Of a stretch of 64,000 nt of DNA, positions 16,911 to 25,600 are shown one piece after another. Each line of letters begins with the position of its first letter. Position 1 is the stretch's first letter. The translations under genes and the position numbers were made by a program. Under the pieces are notes generated by a model, which saw only the letters and a list, made by a program, of their open reading frames with translations, did not search any database and had not been told where the DNA came from. The DNA is from an uncultured Flavobacteriia bacterium (GTDB taxonomy: Bacteria; Bacteroidota; Bacteroidia; Flavobacteriales_D; Crocinitomicaceae), in contig CALJTX010000019.1 of NCBI GenBank assembly GCA_937975705.1, positions 159,597-223,596 of the forward strand, in the 5' to 3' direction.

Positions 16911-17663
16911 ATGATTTTTTACCTCGACCCCACGCATTTTTTCGATACCAGCGCCCCAATTGATCTTTCTTTGCCTTTGAGTGCCACAATAGAGAACCCG
17001 AGAGCATGGTATGTTGACCCACCTCGAATGGAACCTGTTAGGGCAAATGGTTTTGTGGGCAGCGTGGCAGAAGGTGGCGCAGTAAATTTTCGAGATGTGT
17101 TTTTCAATCCACATGGCCACGGCACGCATACCGAATCTTATGGCCATATTAGTGCAGCTCTTTATCCGGTCAGTCAGGCTTTAACGCAATATTTTTACAA
17201 GGCGACGCTCATCAGTATTGTGCCTAGAGTTCTGGCCAATGGCGACCATGTTGTATTTGCAGATCAGTTAGAATCTTTATTAAATGCTGATTTTACTGAA
17301 GCCATTATTGTGCGCACATTGCCCAATATGGATGAAAAAATGTCGATGAATTATTCAGGCACCAATCCTTGCTATTTTGATGTAGGAGTAGTCGAATTAC
17401 TCGATCAGCTCGAGGTACAACACTTTTTGGTAGATACCCCATCTGTTGATCGCGAAGAAGATGCTGGCGAGTTGGCCTTTCATCATGCATTTTGGAAAGT
17501 TCCAGAGGCCCCAATTGCCAACCGAACAATATCCGAATTGATTTTTGTGCCTACCGACGTGCAAGATGGCGCTTATATCTTAGAACTTCAAGTGGCTCAT
17601 TTTGTAAATGATGCAGCACCAAGCCGACCTTTGCTTTACGCCTTAAATGAAAAAAAGGACTGA
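16911..17663 (+). CDS. Cyclase-family metal hydrolase (kynurenine formamidase-like)
   Basis: I start at ATG 16911 (250 residues, MIFYLDPTHFF); an earlier in-frame ATG at 16878 would read through the probable promoter. The metal-binding segment PHGHGTHTESYGH at residues 67-79 is the hallmark of the cyclase/kynurenine formamidase superfamily (PF04199), and the downstream GTNPCYFDVGVVELL and LVDTPSVDREEDAG also fit. Members hydrolyse amide or ester bonds of small substrates. The substrate here is unknown because the exact HxGTHxDxPxH spacing of true KynB differs. A terminator overlaps its stop codon. Confidence 0.85.
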   Translation: MIFYLDPTHFFDTSAPIDLSLPLSATIENPRAWYVDPPRMEPVRANGFVGSVAEGGAVNFRDVFFNPHGHGTHTESYGHISAALYPVSQALTQYFYKATLISIVPRVLANGDHVVFADQLESLLNADFTEAIIVRTLPNMDEKMSMNYSGTNPCYFDVGVVELLDQLEVQHFLVDTPSVDREEDAGELAFHHAFWKVPEAPIANRTISELIFVPTDVQDGAYILELQVAHFVNDAAPSRPLLYALNEKKD

Positions 17664-17678
17664 CGAATCAGCCCTTTT
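17653..17678 (+). terminator. Terminator overlapping the cyclase stop codon
   Basis: CTGA (17660-17663) pairs with TCAG (17668-17671) around a CGAA loop. After one mismatch, AAAAGG pairs with CCTTTT to lengthen the stem. T residues follow. It lies across the stop codon of the cyclase gene. Confidence 0.6.
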
Positions 17679-17976
17679 CCTAGTAGTAGACAAAACTGTC
17701 TGAGTGGTACATTGTAAGTAATAAGGACAGGAACTTCTTATGCACATTCCTTTCGGACGTTGACAAAAACTATTAAACTCTTATCAAACTAGAAAATGAA
17801 ACTGCCTCTCCAAGCAGCTTGTCAACTGCTATGCAAAAGAAGTTACCTGTTTCTCTCCTTATTTCAAGAATAAACTTACGATGATTTTGTTAGGGCTGTT
17901 ATTCAAATGAACATCACATCGAATTGGCTGAATATTGCGGCATTTTTTGTGAATATTGCAAAAATCACATTCCAAA
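17679..17976. other. Intergenic region between convergent genes, no gene seen
   Basis: This stretch of about 300 bases lies between the tail of the cyclase gene and the tail of the YHYH gene. It holds a small 5-bp hairpin (AGACA at 17688-17692 with TGTCT at 17697-17701). Short open frames on both strands lack domain character or a plausible start. I see no RNA gene. Confidence 0.6.
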
Positions 17977-19332
17977 TTAATGGACAACCAACGTTTTGGA
18001 TTGCGCATCGCCCTCGACACGGACAAGGTAAAGCCCTTGGTAAAGCGTGTCAATTTCAAAATAAACAATTGTACTTCCTTGCGCCAATATTTTTTGTGTA
18101 ATGAGTCTGCCTTGTTGATCGTAGAGTCCTACTTTTCTTGATTGTGAAGCGAGTCCGTTGACCTGTACCATTGCAATTTCATGACTTGGATTGGGCCACA
18201 CTTGCCAATCTGTACTGGAAAGTTCTTGCAGTCCTGCGTTTGAAGTATAGGTTGTGACGGGTTCGGTGATACTCGTTACTTTAGCGCCAGTTACAACCCC
18301 GTGAAACTTCGGACCTACTACATATGGGTAAGCTGAGTTCCAATTTTCGTCGACAGTTGCAAAGTAGCAATAAGTACCGTTTGGATATTCTGGCGTGACA
18401 CAAAATCTGCCGTTGCTTGCATCTAAATACTCTTCTTGGCCTGCATGAGCAATATATTCGTAATCTTCGCGAAAATAACCTAAAGGATAGGTGCTCGAAA
18501 CCGCAGGGCCATCCGCTACATCGGTTCCATCGGCCCAATGCGTTCTCACACTGATATTGCGCAATTGATAACTAGATTGAATGCGGGTGATACCGCCTGT
18601 GCCGTCGCTATTTTTGAAGCCGTAAGCACCATAAATAGGAAATCCATCATAGGCAAAACCAATCAATGGCGAATGCTGAGTAGCGTCAATTGCGTATAAA
18701 CCATCGGCATCATAGATATCGCAAATCGTTGAGATGACCTGTAAGTCTAGCTTGAAAGCGCTCGGATTCTGGTGGTGGTGGTAATTGCCCATTGCCGGAT
18801 GCCCTTTGGAGCAATCAAATCCTGCTTTTTCAGCAGGAATGGCATCTCTGTTCCAGGGCATGTTGGCACTTGGCCCTCCTGGGCAAGGTGGATTGCCTGG
18901 CCCACCACAAAGGGCGTTTGCTTGGGTATTCCAAGCTACGCCATCTCGGTAATCAAACAACGCCACTCCATTGATAAAAATACCAATGTTACCTCCGGTA
19001 GTACTTGTAAGTGTTCCAGTATTGGCAGTGGGGTTCAAGGAAAGTTTAAAAATGGCATTTTGGTTGGTGGCTAAAGATGGATTGCCGTCTAAAAAAGGCC
19101 CTGTAACATATGCCGGGATTCCTTTGGTACTGACGTAGACATAATTGGTTGAATACTGCACGGTTTGCACATTTGCAGCTATGTTATCCGCAATTGGCGT
19201 GCTATTGCCTTGTGCGTAATGTGAGCCCGTGAGCCCGCTGGTATTGATCAACCAATTGGTGATGGCCGGGTTGAGTTGCGCGTTGAGCACGCCAGTACAA
19301 AATAGGGCGAGTGTGAGCAGGTTTTTCTTCAT
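17977..19332 (-). CDS. YHYH-domain secreted protein with T9SS sorting domain
   Basis: The product has 451 residues with a signal peptide (MKKNLLTLALFCTGVLNAQ). The YHYH domain (PF14240) is clear: GNYHHHQNP, IGFAYDGFPIYGAYGF and the His-rich centre. The C-terminal 75 residues form a type A T9SS sorting domain (VWPNPSHEIAMVQV, then GLYDQQGRLI, ending GLYLVRVEGDAQSKTLVVH), so the protein is exported through the SprA translocon and attached to the surface. The His-rich motif suggests a metal ligand set. It is the last gene of the ECF sigma/MbnP operon, and its start overlaps the TGA of the di-haem enzyme gene (ATGA at 19329-19332). The family is not characterised; a role in surface copper handling is inferred from context. 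Confidence 0.88.
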   Translation of the reverse strand: MKKNLLTLALFCTGVLNAQLNPAITNWLINTSGLTGSHYAQGNSTPIADNIAANVQTVQYSTNYVYVSTKGIPAYVTGPFLDGNPSLATNQNAIFKLSLNPTANTGTLTSTTGGNIGIFINGVALFDYRDGVAWNTQANALCGGPGNPPCPGGPSANMPWNRDAIPAEKAGFDCSKGHPAMGNYHHHQNPSAFKLDLQVISTICDIYDADGLYAIDATQHSPLIGFAYDGFPIYGAYGFKNSDGTGGITRIQSSYQLRNISVRTHWADGTDVADGPAVSSTYPLGYFREDYEYIAHAGQEEYLDASNGRFCVTPEYPNGTYCYFATVDENWNSAYPYVVGPKFHGVVTGAKVTSITEPVTTYTSNAGLQELSSTDWQVWPNPSHEIAMVQVNGLASQSRKVGLYDQQGRLITQKILAQGSTIVYFEIDTLYQGLYLVRVEGDAQSKTLVVH

Positions 19333-20291
19333 GGTTTTTGGTTTAGTGTATGATATTGAAATTGAGGGTTCATTAAAAATGTGGTGTCTGTAAGGGTTTT
19401 CAGAAAGGCGATGAGGTCCTTTTGCTGCTTGTCGTTCAATTGAAGTTGTTGGCCGTAATGTGCCATTACTTCTTTTAAACTTTTGTAGCGCCCGTCGTGC
19501 ATGTATGGAAAACTATGGCTAATATTTCTTAAAGTGGGGACTCTGAATTTTCCTTTATCGGCCTCTAATGCGGTAATATTGAATCGACCCAAATCAGTTG
19601 AATCAATTCGAATCCCGTTGCTTTCAAAGCGGTTGCTGAAAAAGAGCGGCGCGGTATGGCAGCTGTTGCAGTGTTGTTCAAAAAGTACAAATCCTTTTTG
19701 CTGTTGTTCCGAAAAGGAGGCATGTTGTCGGCTGACTTTATCGTAAAAACTATCTTTTGAAATGAGTGAAATGGTAAATTGCTGCAAGGCATCGAGCAGC
19801 ATCCAGGTCTCGATTTGCTTTTGTTTGTATACTTTTTTGAAGAGTTGAGGATAATGCTGATGCCGCTTCAATTTCAATAAGATGTGCTCGATAGTCTCTC
19901 CCATTTCATCGGGGTGGGTGAGCGGGTTGAGTGCTTGGCTATTTAAATGCATTACGCCTCCGTCCCAGTGGAAATTTTGCCGCCACGCGAGATTGAATAA
20001 CCCCGGCGCATTTCGCTTGCCAATTCTATCCGCTATTCCGTGGCTTGTGGGGTGATCTACGTGTGCAAATGCTGTATAAGGCAAATGACATGAAGCGCAC
20101 GACACACTGCTGTCTGCCGACAACAAAGGGTCATAAAACAATGCCCTTCCTAGCGCGAAACCAGCTTTAGACGCATATTTTGATGTCGCTTGAATTGGTT
20201 CAGGCCAAGATTTTGCCAGACTAATTTGACTATCCTTAAGCGAAAGCAACAAGAACCCGAGGAGAAAGACAAAGAGCAATTTATTTAGCAT
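19329..20291 (-). CDS. Di-haem cytochrome c peroxidase/MauG family enzyme (MbnH-like)
   Basis: The protein has 320 residues with an N-terminal hydrophobic export segment (MLNKLLFVFLLGFLLL). Two c-type haem attachment sites are visible, CASCH at residues 65-69 and CNSCH at 208-212. The rest matches bacterial cytochrome c peroxidase/MauG proteins (GRALFYDPLLS, RNAPGLFN, HWDGG, and PYMHDGRYKSLKEVMAHY near the C-terminus). Because it directly follows an MbnP-family gene, the MbnH subfamily is the best guess; in methanotroph systems MbnH oxidises a tryptophan of MbnP to kynurenine to build its copper site. A plain peroxidase remains possible. Its start lies 11 bases inside the MbnP-like gene, so the two are coupled. 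Location: periplasm. Confidence 0.9.
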   Translation of the reverse strand: MLNKLLFVFLLGFLLLSLKDSQISLAKSWPEPIQATSKYASKAGFALGRALFYDPLLSADSSVSCASCHLPYTAFAHVDHPTSHGIADRIGKRNAPGLFNLAWRQNFHWDGGVMHLNSQALNPLTHPDEMGETIEHILLKLKRHQHYPQLFKKVYKQKQIETWMLLDALQQFTISLISKDSFYDKVSRQHASFSEQQQKGFVLFEQHCNSCHTAPLFFSNRFESNGIRIDSTDLGRFNITALEADKGKFRVPTLRNISHSFPYMHDGRYKSLKEVMAHYGQQLQLNDKQQKDLIAFLKTLTDTTFLMNPQFQYHTLNQKP

Positions 20292-20895
20292 AGCTCAATG
20301 AAGATGTAAAAAGTTCAAAAAGCATAAGGCTAGCTTTGCTAGGTTGCATGATTTTCCAACCGAGCGGGGGTGTTTCCAAAATGTGGCCAAACCACGTTTG
20401 CAAATCGCAATTCAAGATCGTTCCGCTACCGGGAATAGCCATTATGCAGGCAAAAGGTGCTTGATAGCCGCCTAAATGAAATTCAAAACTTTGAGTTTGA
20501 CCGGTTTTTAAGTTGTTGAATTCTCCCACACACTTGACGCTGATGAATCCGGTATTCCACGCCCAATACATGCCATTGATGGGGTCGAGGGCACCCGTAA
20601 AAACACCAGCTGTTTGAATTTCAGCTCGGATCCCAACTTGCAGTGCAGTAGCATGGTCTTGCCACTGCCAAGTTTCCGGATCAGCAGCATCTATCAAATG
20701 GATGGCGTTGTTCCCTTTTTGAGGCACAGCTTGAATGTAGCATTTCAATTCTGACAGTTGAAATTGCAGGGTGTCGTGGAGTAAATAGGTGCTGTCTAAT
20801 TCAAATGGTTGATTGTTCCAGGTCAACTTGACTTGCTGTTGGGCAAAAGTGAAAAGGCCAGAGAGCGCAAACAGTACAAAAAAAAGATACGGCAT
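20281..20895 (-). CDS. MbnP-family copper-binding protein
   Basis: I start at ATG 20895 (204 residues, signal peptide MPYLFFVLFALSGLFTFA). The ATG lies one base within the TAA of the CnrX-like gene, the typical coupled arrangement; the longer frame upstream is not supported. The MbnP family pattern is present: QFQLSELKCYI, HLIDAADPET, then GALDPINGMYWAWNTGFISVK, and EFHLGGYQAPF. In characterised MbnP proteins a tryptophan of the family is converted to kynurenine by the partner MbnH and then binds copper; the GMYWAW segment holds the best candidates here. The partner gene is the next one downstream. The copper role is by family and context, not shown. Confidence 0.85.
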   Translation of the reverse strand: MPYLFFVLFALSGLFTFAQQQVKLTWNNQPFELDSTYLLHDTLQFQLSELKCYIQAVPQKGNNAIHLIDAADPETWQWQDHATALQVGIRAEIQTAGVFTGALDPINGMYWAWNTGFISVKCVGEFNNLKTGQTQSFEFHLGGYQAPFACIMAIPGSGTILNCDLQTWFGHILETPPLGWKIMQPSKASLMLFELFTSSLSYAK

Positions 20896-21308
20896 TAGCG
20901 CTGCAGATGTTGGGGTTGTAGAATCTGGGTTCTGAATTTGCGAAAACGCTTTTCTTGTGCGGGTGTGCAAAGTTCGCTTACACAGTCAAAATGTGCAATT
21001 GTGATGGAATCAATATTTCTTTGACACCTAGAAATTTGATCCAATAATACCGATCGCGAATGTTCATTTTGGGGCTGCGAATGAACTAATTTTTGACGCA
21101 GCTCAAATTGCCGTTGTGTCCATTTGACAACTGCCCGATGATGGCGGTGCATTTCTTTATCGAGTGTTTTGGCGAGAGTGCCTTCTGCCCTAACAATATG
21201 ACTCAATCTTGGCGGGTGCTTTGGTTTGCTGTATAACTTATACAACAAAAAGAGGTTAGTGCAAACCAAAAGAAGAATTGCGCTGCGCAATATGCGGATA
21301 CTTTTCAT
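20895..21308 (-). CDS. Spy/CnrX-like periplasmic metal sensor
   Basis: The protein has 137 residues. One N-terminal span (ILRSAILLLVCTNLFLLYKLY) anchors it, and the rest is a helical hairpin facing the periplasm. The layout and the LxTPxQ-type motif (SELCTPAQEKRF, residues 111-122) are those of the Spy/CpxP/CnrX heavy-metal resistance family. Candidate metal ligands sit in both helices: the cluster EMHRHH at 52-57, and H106, C109 and C114. CnrX of Cupriavidus senses Ni/Co with His/Glu/Met ligands in two such helices. Its ATG overlaps the TGA of the preceding small membrane protein gene (ATGA, 21305-21308), and its stop overlaps the MbnP start. The sensor role is inferred from family and gene order. 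Confidence 0.8.
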   Translation of the reverse strand: MKSIRILRSAILLLVCTNLFLLYKLYSKPKHPPRLSHIVRAEGTLAKTLDKEMHRHHRAVVKWTQRQFELRQKLVHSQPQNEHSRSVLLDQISRCQRNIDSITIAHFDCVSELCTPAQEKRFRKFRTQILQPQHLQR

Positions 21309-21544
21309 GGGTAGTGATAAGTTTGGGTGAGGTATTGATAAACTTCAGCTGTTGCTTGTTCTTGGCGTTTTGTTTCGTGTTGCCAGTACATACCAACATT
21401 CAGGGACAATAAAAACAAAATGCTCGTTAGCCAAATAGCGCGCTCGCGTTTTTGTTTTTTAACAATTAAAGGTGCCTTTAGGAGTTGCTCCCTTAGGTGA
21501 TCAGGCACCGGTATGTCTTTCGAAAGAAAATATTCACTTTGCAT
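21305..21544 (-). CDS. Short single-span protein, probable CnrY-like anti-sigma factor
   Basis: I use ATG 21544 (79 residues); an in-frame TTG at 21571 would add nine residues. A soluble basic N-terminal half of about 35 residues (SEYFLSKDIPVPDHLREQLLKAP) precedes one hydrophobic span (AIWLTSILFLLSLNVGMYW) and a short periplasmic tail. This is the topology and size of CnrY, the anti-sigma factor that holds its sigma factor at the membrane until the sensor releases it. No sequence family could be assigned by eye, so the role rests on position (directly after the ECF sigma gene and overlapping the CnrX-like gene) and topology. Confidence 0.65.
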   Translation of the reverse strand: MQSEYFLSKDIPVPDHLREQLLKAPLIVKKQKRERAIWLTSILFLLSLNVGMYWQHETKRQEQATAEVYQYLTQTYHYP

Positions 21545-21579
21545 AAAGAGTTGGTTGTTTTTTAAGTTCAAAACTTGCG

Positions 21580-22116
21580 TTATTTTTTTTGCCAGTCAGA
21601 AAGTGCAATTTCAAGTTTGCGTCTTGCTCTAAACAGCAGTGATTCAACAGCACTTACACTTGTCTGTAGCGCAGCAGCGATTTCTTGATAACTCATGTCC
21701 TCAACATTGAATAGCGTATAGGCGATTTGTTGTTGAAGTGGGAGTTTTTCTACTGCTTTCCAGAAAAAAAGTGATTTTTCTGCAGCGAGTGCGATTTCTT
21801 CAGGGTTTTGTTGTTCGGAGGCAATTGTTTGGGAAAAGAACTGATCGATTTCAACATGAATACCGAATCTTTTCTTTCTTTTTTTGCGCCGGAGGTATTC
21901 GTAACATTTATTGGTGCTGATGCGGTAAATCCAGGTATGTATGCTTGACTCCTGTTTAAAATTTGGTAGCGCTTGATATATTGCGATGAAAATATCTTGT
22001 GTGCAATCTTGCGCATCCGGCTTGTTTTTAAGTAGATACCAACACAGTTTGTAGACCTTTGTATCGTAGGTCTTGACTATTTCTTCAAAAATAGGTGCAG
22101 GAGGGTTGGTGTTCAC
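21580..22116 (-). CDS. ECF-type RNA polymerase sigma factor
   Basis: The product has 178 residues starting with GTG at 22116; there is no in-frame ATG near the conserved start. Region 2 (KLCWYLLKNKPDAQDCTQDIFIAIYQALPNF, then HTWIYRISTNKCYEYLRRKK) is complete and includes the DA.D.TQ-type -10 recognition segment. Region 4 is also complete (LPLQQQIAYTLFNVEDMSYQEIAAALQTSVSAVESLLFRARRKL). It is the first gene of a run whose following members are a short membrane protein, a CnrX-like sensor and copper-related exported proteins, so it probably drives this operon and others in response to a metal. The target promoter sequence cannot be read from one operon. Confidence 0.94.
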   Translation of the reverse strand: MNTNPPAPIFEEIVKTYDTKVYKLCWYLLKNKPDAQDCTQDIFIAIYQALPNFKQESSIHTWIYRISTNKCYEYLRRKKRKKRFGIHVEIDQFFSQTIASEQQNPEEIALAAEKSLFFWKAVEKLPLQQQIAYTLFNVEDMSYQEIAAALQTSVSAVESLLFRARRKLEIALSDWQKK

Positions 22117-22133
22117 ACCATAAAGATGCCAAC

Positions 22134-22144
22134 TTCTCTGAGAA
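22134..22144. promoter_or_regulatory. Short palindrome in front of the ECF sigma operon
   Basis: TTCTC-T-GAGAA is a perfect 5+1+5 palindrome in the 36 bases between the stop of the GNAT gene and the GTG of the ECF sigma gene. It could be a binding site or part of a weak hairpin. Nothing confirms a function. Confidence 0.25.
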
Positions 22145-22152
22145 CTTGCGGT

Positions 22153-22596
22153 TTATTCAAAAAAAAGTCGGCCATTGATCCATTCTGGATCTAGGGTGGC
22201 GTGATTGCGGCGGTAGAAATTGAGGGCAGTATGGTTCCAATCTAGCACTTGCCAGTCCATGCGCTTGACACCCATTTGCTTGGCGGTGCGCACGATGTCG
22301 TCAAATAAAGCCTGACCATAACCTTGCTTGCGTTCGGCTTCTTGCACGTAAAAATCTTCTAAATACAAGCAGCGCCCCTTCCAAGTGGAGTAGGAAATGT
22401 AATAAAGTGCAAAACCAATGACCGTATCAGATTCATTTGTGGCTACAATGGCGCTGCAAATTTGGTCTTCAAATAAATCAATTTCAAGTTGTTCGGGCGT
22501 ATTTACAACCTGTTCGGGTGCGCGCTCATAGGAGGCGAGCTCTTGTATCAGTGCAAAAATTGCTGGAATATCTTGAACTGTAGCCGCTCTGATCAT
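22153..22596 (-). CDS. GNAT-family N-acetyltransferase
   Basis: The product has 147 residues. The GNAT acetyl-CoA binding segment is present as LYLEDFYVQEAERKQGYGQALFDDIV (about residues 77-102), and the C-terminal WNHTALNFYRR matches the fold's last strand and helix. The overall pattern (ELASYERAPEQV near residue 20, GRCLYLEDFYV) is that of the diamine (spermidine/spermine) acetyltransferase-like branch, but the substrate is not proven. It lies 11 bp downstream of sprA and 36 bp upstream of the ECF sigma gene, all in the same direction. Confidence 0.9.
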   Translation of the reverse strand: MIRAATVQDIPAIFALIQELASYERAPEQVVNTPEQLEIDLFEDQICSAIVATNESDTVIGFALYYISYSTWKGRCLYLEDFYVQEAERKQGYGQALFDDIVRTAKQMGVKRMDWQVLDWNHTALNFYRRNHATLDPEWINGRLFFE

Positions 22597-22607
22597 TTGT
22601 GGTTTGC

Positions 22608-25600
22608 TTATTTAAGGCCGTTGAGGTCAAAACGGAGCGTTACACCAGTTTTGAGGTTTCCGGTAGGGTAGCTCAGTGAAACTTTTGGTTTATTGATGAA
22701 TTGCTCATAGTAGAAAATAGCACTCAAGTATTCATTGAGTTTGTAGTTGGCGTCTAGCTTGAAGCTCACGGTGGTTTGCCCAGCTGTTGCCATGTTGGTA
22801 TTCTCTACTACTTTTCTGATCACGGTTGCGTTGTCACGGAAAGAGAAATTGACATTGATGAGTAAGTCGCTGGCATCGATACTGCGCACTAATTTGAGCT
22901 TAGGGATGTTCACGACTGTTCCGACTACAATTTCTTGACCGAGCGTTTCGGTAACTTGGTTGTTGTTCAAGGAGAGTGTCGCTTGGCGGTCTTTTTTGTA
23001 TTCGAAGTTGGTTGTGATGTTCTTACCCATGATGTTCCAGGTGGCTAACATTCCGATCAAAGGCGAGAAACGCTCAGTTATGGTGATGTTTTGCACCTGC
23101 ATTTGGGCGATGAAGTTGTTGTTGAGGTCAAGTGCAGTTGGCGAACCGTTGGCGTCGAGGGTAGCGTTGAGGTTGGTCTGCATGCCGTTGACCGATACGG
23201 AAGAGGAGTAGCCGTGGTTGAGTTTAAATGACTTTACGATATCCTTGGCAAAGTCAAACTTACTGAGTCCTGCATAGTTGATCGTCCAGTTTGGCAAAGG
23301 CATATTGCTGCGCGGATTGATCGTTTTACTATCGATTGGTGAATTGGTGTATGCGGTAAGGAAAGAACCAATAACCACTTCTTGTTGTGTAGCGGAATAC
23401 CCTTCATAGTAACCGTTTGGCAAGAAACTCGAGTTGGCGTTACTGCTGCCAATGAGTTGAGAAACCTGTTGGCTGTTGGCCATCATCTGTTGGAAGATAG
23501 GCGAACGGAAAGCGCTGTCCATTTTGGCGAATGCCGTTCCCCAAGAGATGGTGGTGTAGGTTAGGGTGCTGCTTTCAAAACGGCTTTGCGATTCAAATGC
23601 AGCTGAGCTCGGGTTCCAGCGGTAAAATTCGCCAGCTTGGGTGCTGTAGTTGCGCGAAGCGTTGAGGTTGATGTTGAGGTCTTTGAAAGGCTCTAAAGTT
23701 GCTTTAAGCTGTAGGTTTGCCGTATGGTTGACCATAAATTGCTTGTTGAGATTTTCGTTCTGAACCAACCAGTTGTTGTCACGGGCGAAGTCGCCAACGT
23801 GGTAGCCGGTTTCTCTACCGAAAACATCGTAGCCTTGCTTACCGAAAACGAAAGGCGTAAGGCCAAAGGTACTGCCGTTCATGCCGAGCACACTTGACTC
23901 TTGGTTATAGCCAGGCAACATTGTTCCGTCAGAAAGCGTGTAGGTGCCGGAAATATTGCGCACAGACATCACGAGTCTAGCCAAGGTGCCGAGAACAGGG
24001 TTGATTGGTTCGCTTTCTTTGGCTTTGAGCTCCTCTTCACGCGCCTGTTTGCGTTCAAATTTAGCGAGCTGGCGGTCGTACTCTTTGCGTTCCTTTTCGG
24101 TCATTTCTTCAAGCGGTTTCTTAGGCTTGAATTCTGCTTTCTTAGGTGGACCTCCTTTACCGGGTTGTGCTCCTCCAGCACCAGTTTTGGCGGATGTTGT
24201 TTTGGCGCCTTTGCCGTCTGAGAGCACCCGTTTAAAATAGGGTATTTGATTATAGAGCGTGACCAAATTGCCTTGTGCGGTCATGTTGATAGAGCGCGAG
24301 TTTTGAATGGTGTTGCCAAATTCCGCTTGTCCGAGTGGTGCGCGTTGCCAGTTATAGGTACCGGCATATTTGACATTTGAAGACAACCAATTGGTAACCG
24401 GTAGTTTGTCAAAAGGCAAAGTATAACTGATGGAATAGTTGTGTGTATAATCCATGGTGCGGCCAAAGGTGCTCATTTGCGAGCGAATGGTATCCATGAA
24501 TTCTTGGTAACCTTCAGGATTAGTGCGTCGGTCTACGCCGTGATTCCCTTCTACGAAAATAGAGCGGTTATTGGCAGTAAAGGTAGTTTTAAGCGCTTTG
24601 GTTACATCGTAGCCCAATTGATAGTTGCGGTTCCAATCAAAGCGTTTGAGGTAAATGGGGTCAAAGTTGTAATCGGGCACAATGATATTGCGCACTTGTC
24701 TCTCGTTGTAGATGCGCGAGTAATCATTGGTAAAAGCGATGTTTTTTGGCAAATAATAAAGATTGAAATCTTTGAGTGGTTTGAGCCAAGGATTTTTCTG
24801 GGCAGGTTGCCATTTTTTGAAGGGCTCCCAAGGTTTGCCAGCAAAAGTGTAGTTGTAATTGAGTGCGCCTGTCCAGGTGCGCGTCATGTCTGATTTGATG
24901 TTGAAGTCACGCTTGATGTTTTCTGCAAAAGCGTACGTAGCCGACCAGTTGGAGATACTCCAGAATTGTGGTTTGGTACCGGCTTTGGCTTCTTTACGCA
25001 CATTGGTGAAGTTGTATGAGCGGCGCTCCGTGAAGTCTTGCCCAAGGCGCATGCGCTCTTTGCGGGTAGCGATGTCGTAGTTGGAAAGCTTGATATCAGG
25101 ATTAAAAGGATCGTATTCAGGGTTGATGACGCCAATAGAGTAGCCATAATAGAACGGAAGAGAAACGCGCGCTTGTTTGCCAAAGAACTGACCGAGCTGC
25201 ATGGTGGTGCTGATATCGGCGCCCATGCGCTGGTTGCGTTGGCGATCTTGAACGCGGCTATCTACGGCACCCCAGTTGATGCCAGAATAATTTCCTGCGG
25301 CTTGGACCGTAGCGAAATCTGCCAGCTGCAACTGCATCTGGCCAACGGCAGCAGAGCCGCCGTCACTTACGAAATCTGTCAGGCGCATTTCATTGACCCA
25401 TACGTTCACGCATTCGGCGTCGCCGTTGTCGGGCCCCCAGGTGTTGTCGGGATCAGATTTCGAAGGATTTCGCACACCAATCATGATGGTCTTGACACCT
25501 TGTAAATTCGGGCTTCCCTTTACCTTGATGCGGTTGTTGGGATTGTTCGGGTCTACTTTTTCGTACTCAACAATACTCGATACGCCTGGCACGCCTTCTT

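Noticed and set aside
16911..17663. Idea that the kynurenine-formamidase-like gene serves the MbnH/MbnP kynurenine chemistry nearby
   Set aside because: It is on the opposite strand with its own terminator, has no signal peptide while the MbnP-like protein is exported, and MbnH-made kynurenine is protein-bound.
19329..20291. Plain bacterial cytochrome c peroxidase for hydrogen peroxide removal
   Set aside because: Not excluded, but the overlap with an MbnP-family gene makes the MbnH-like role more likely.
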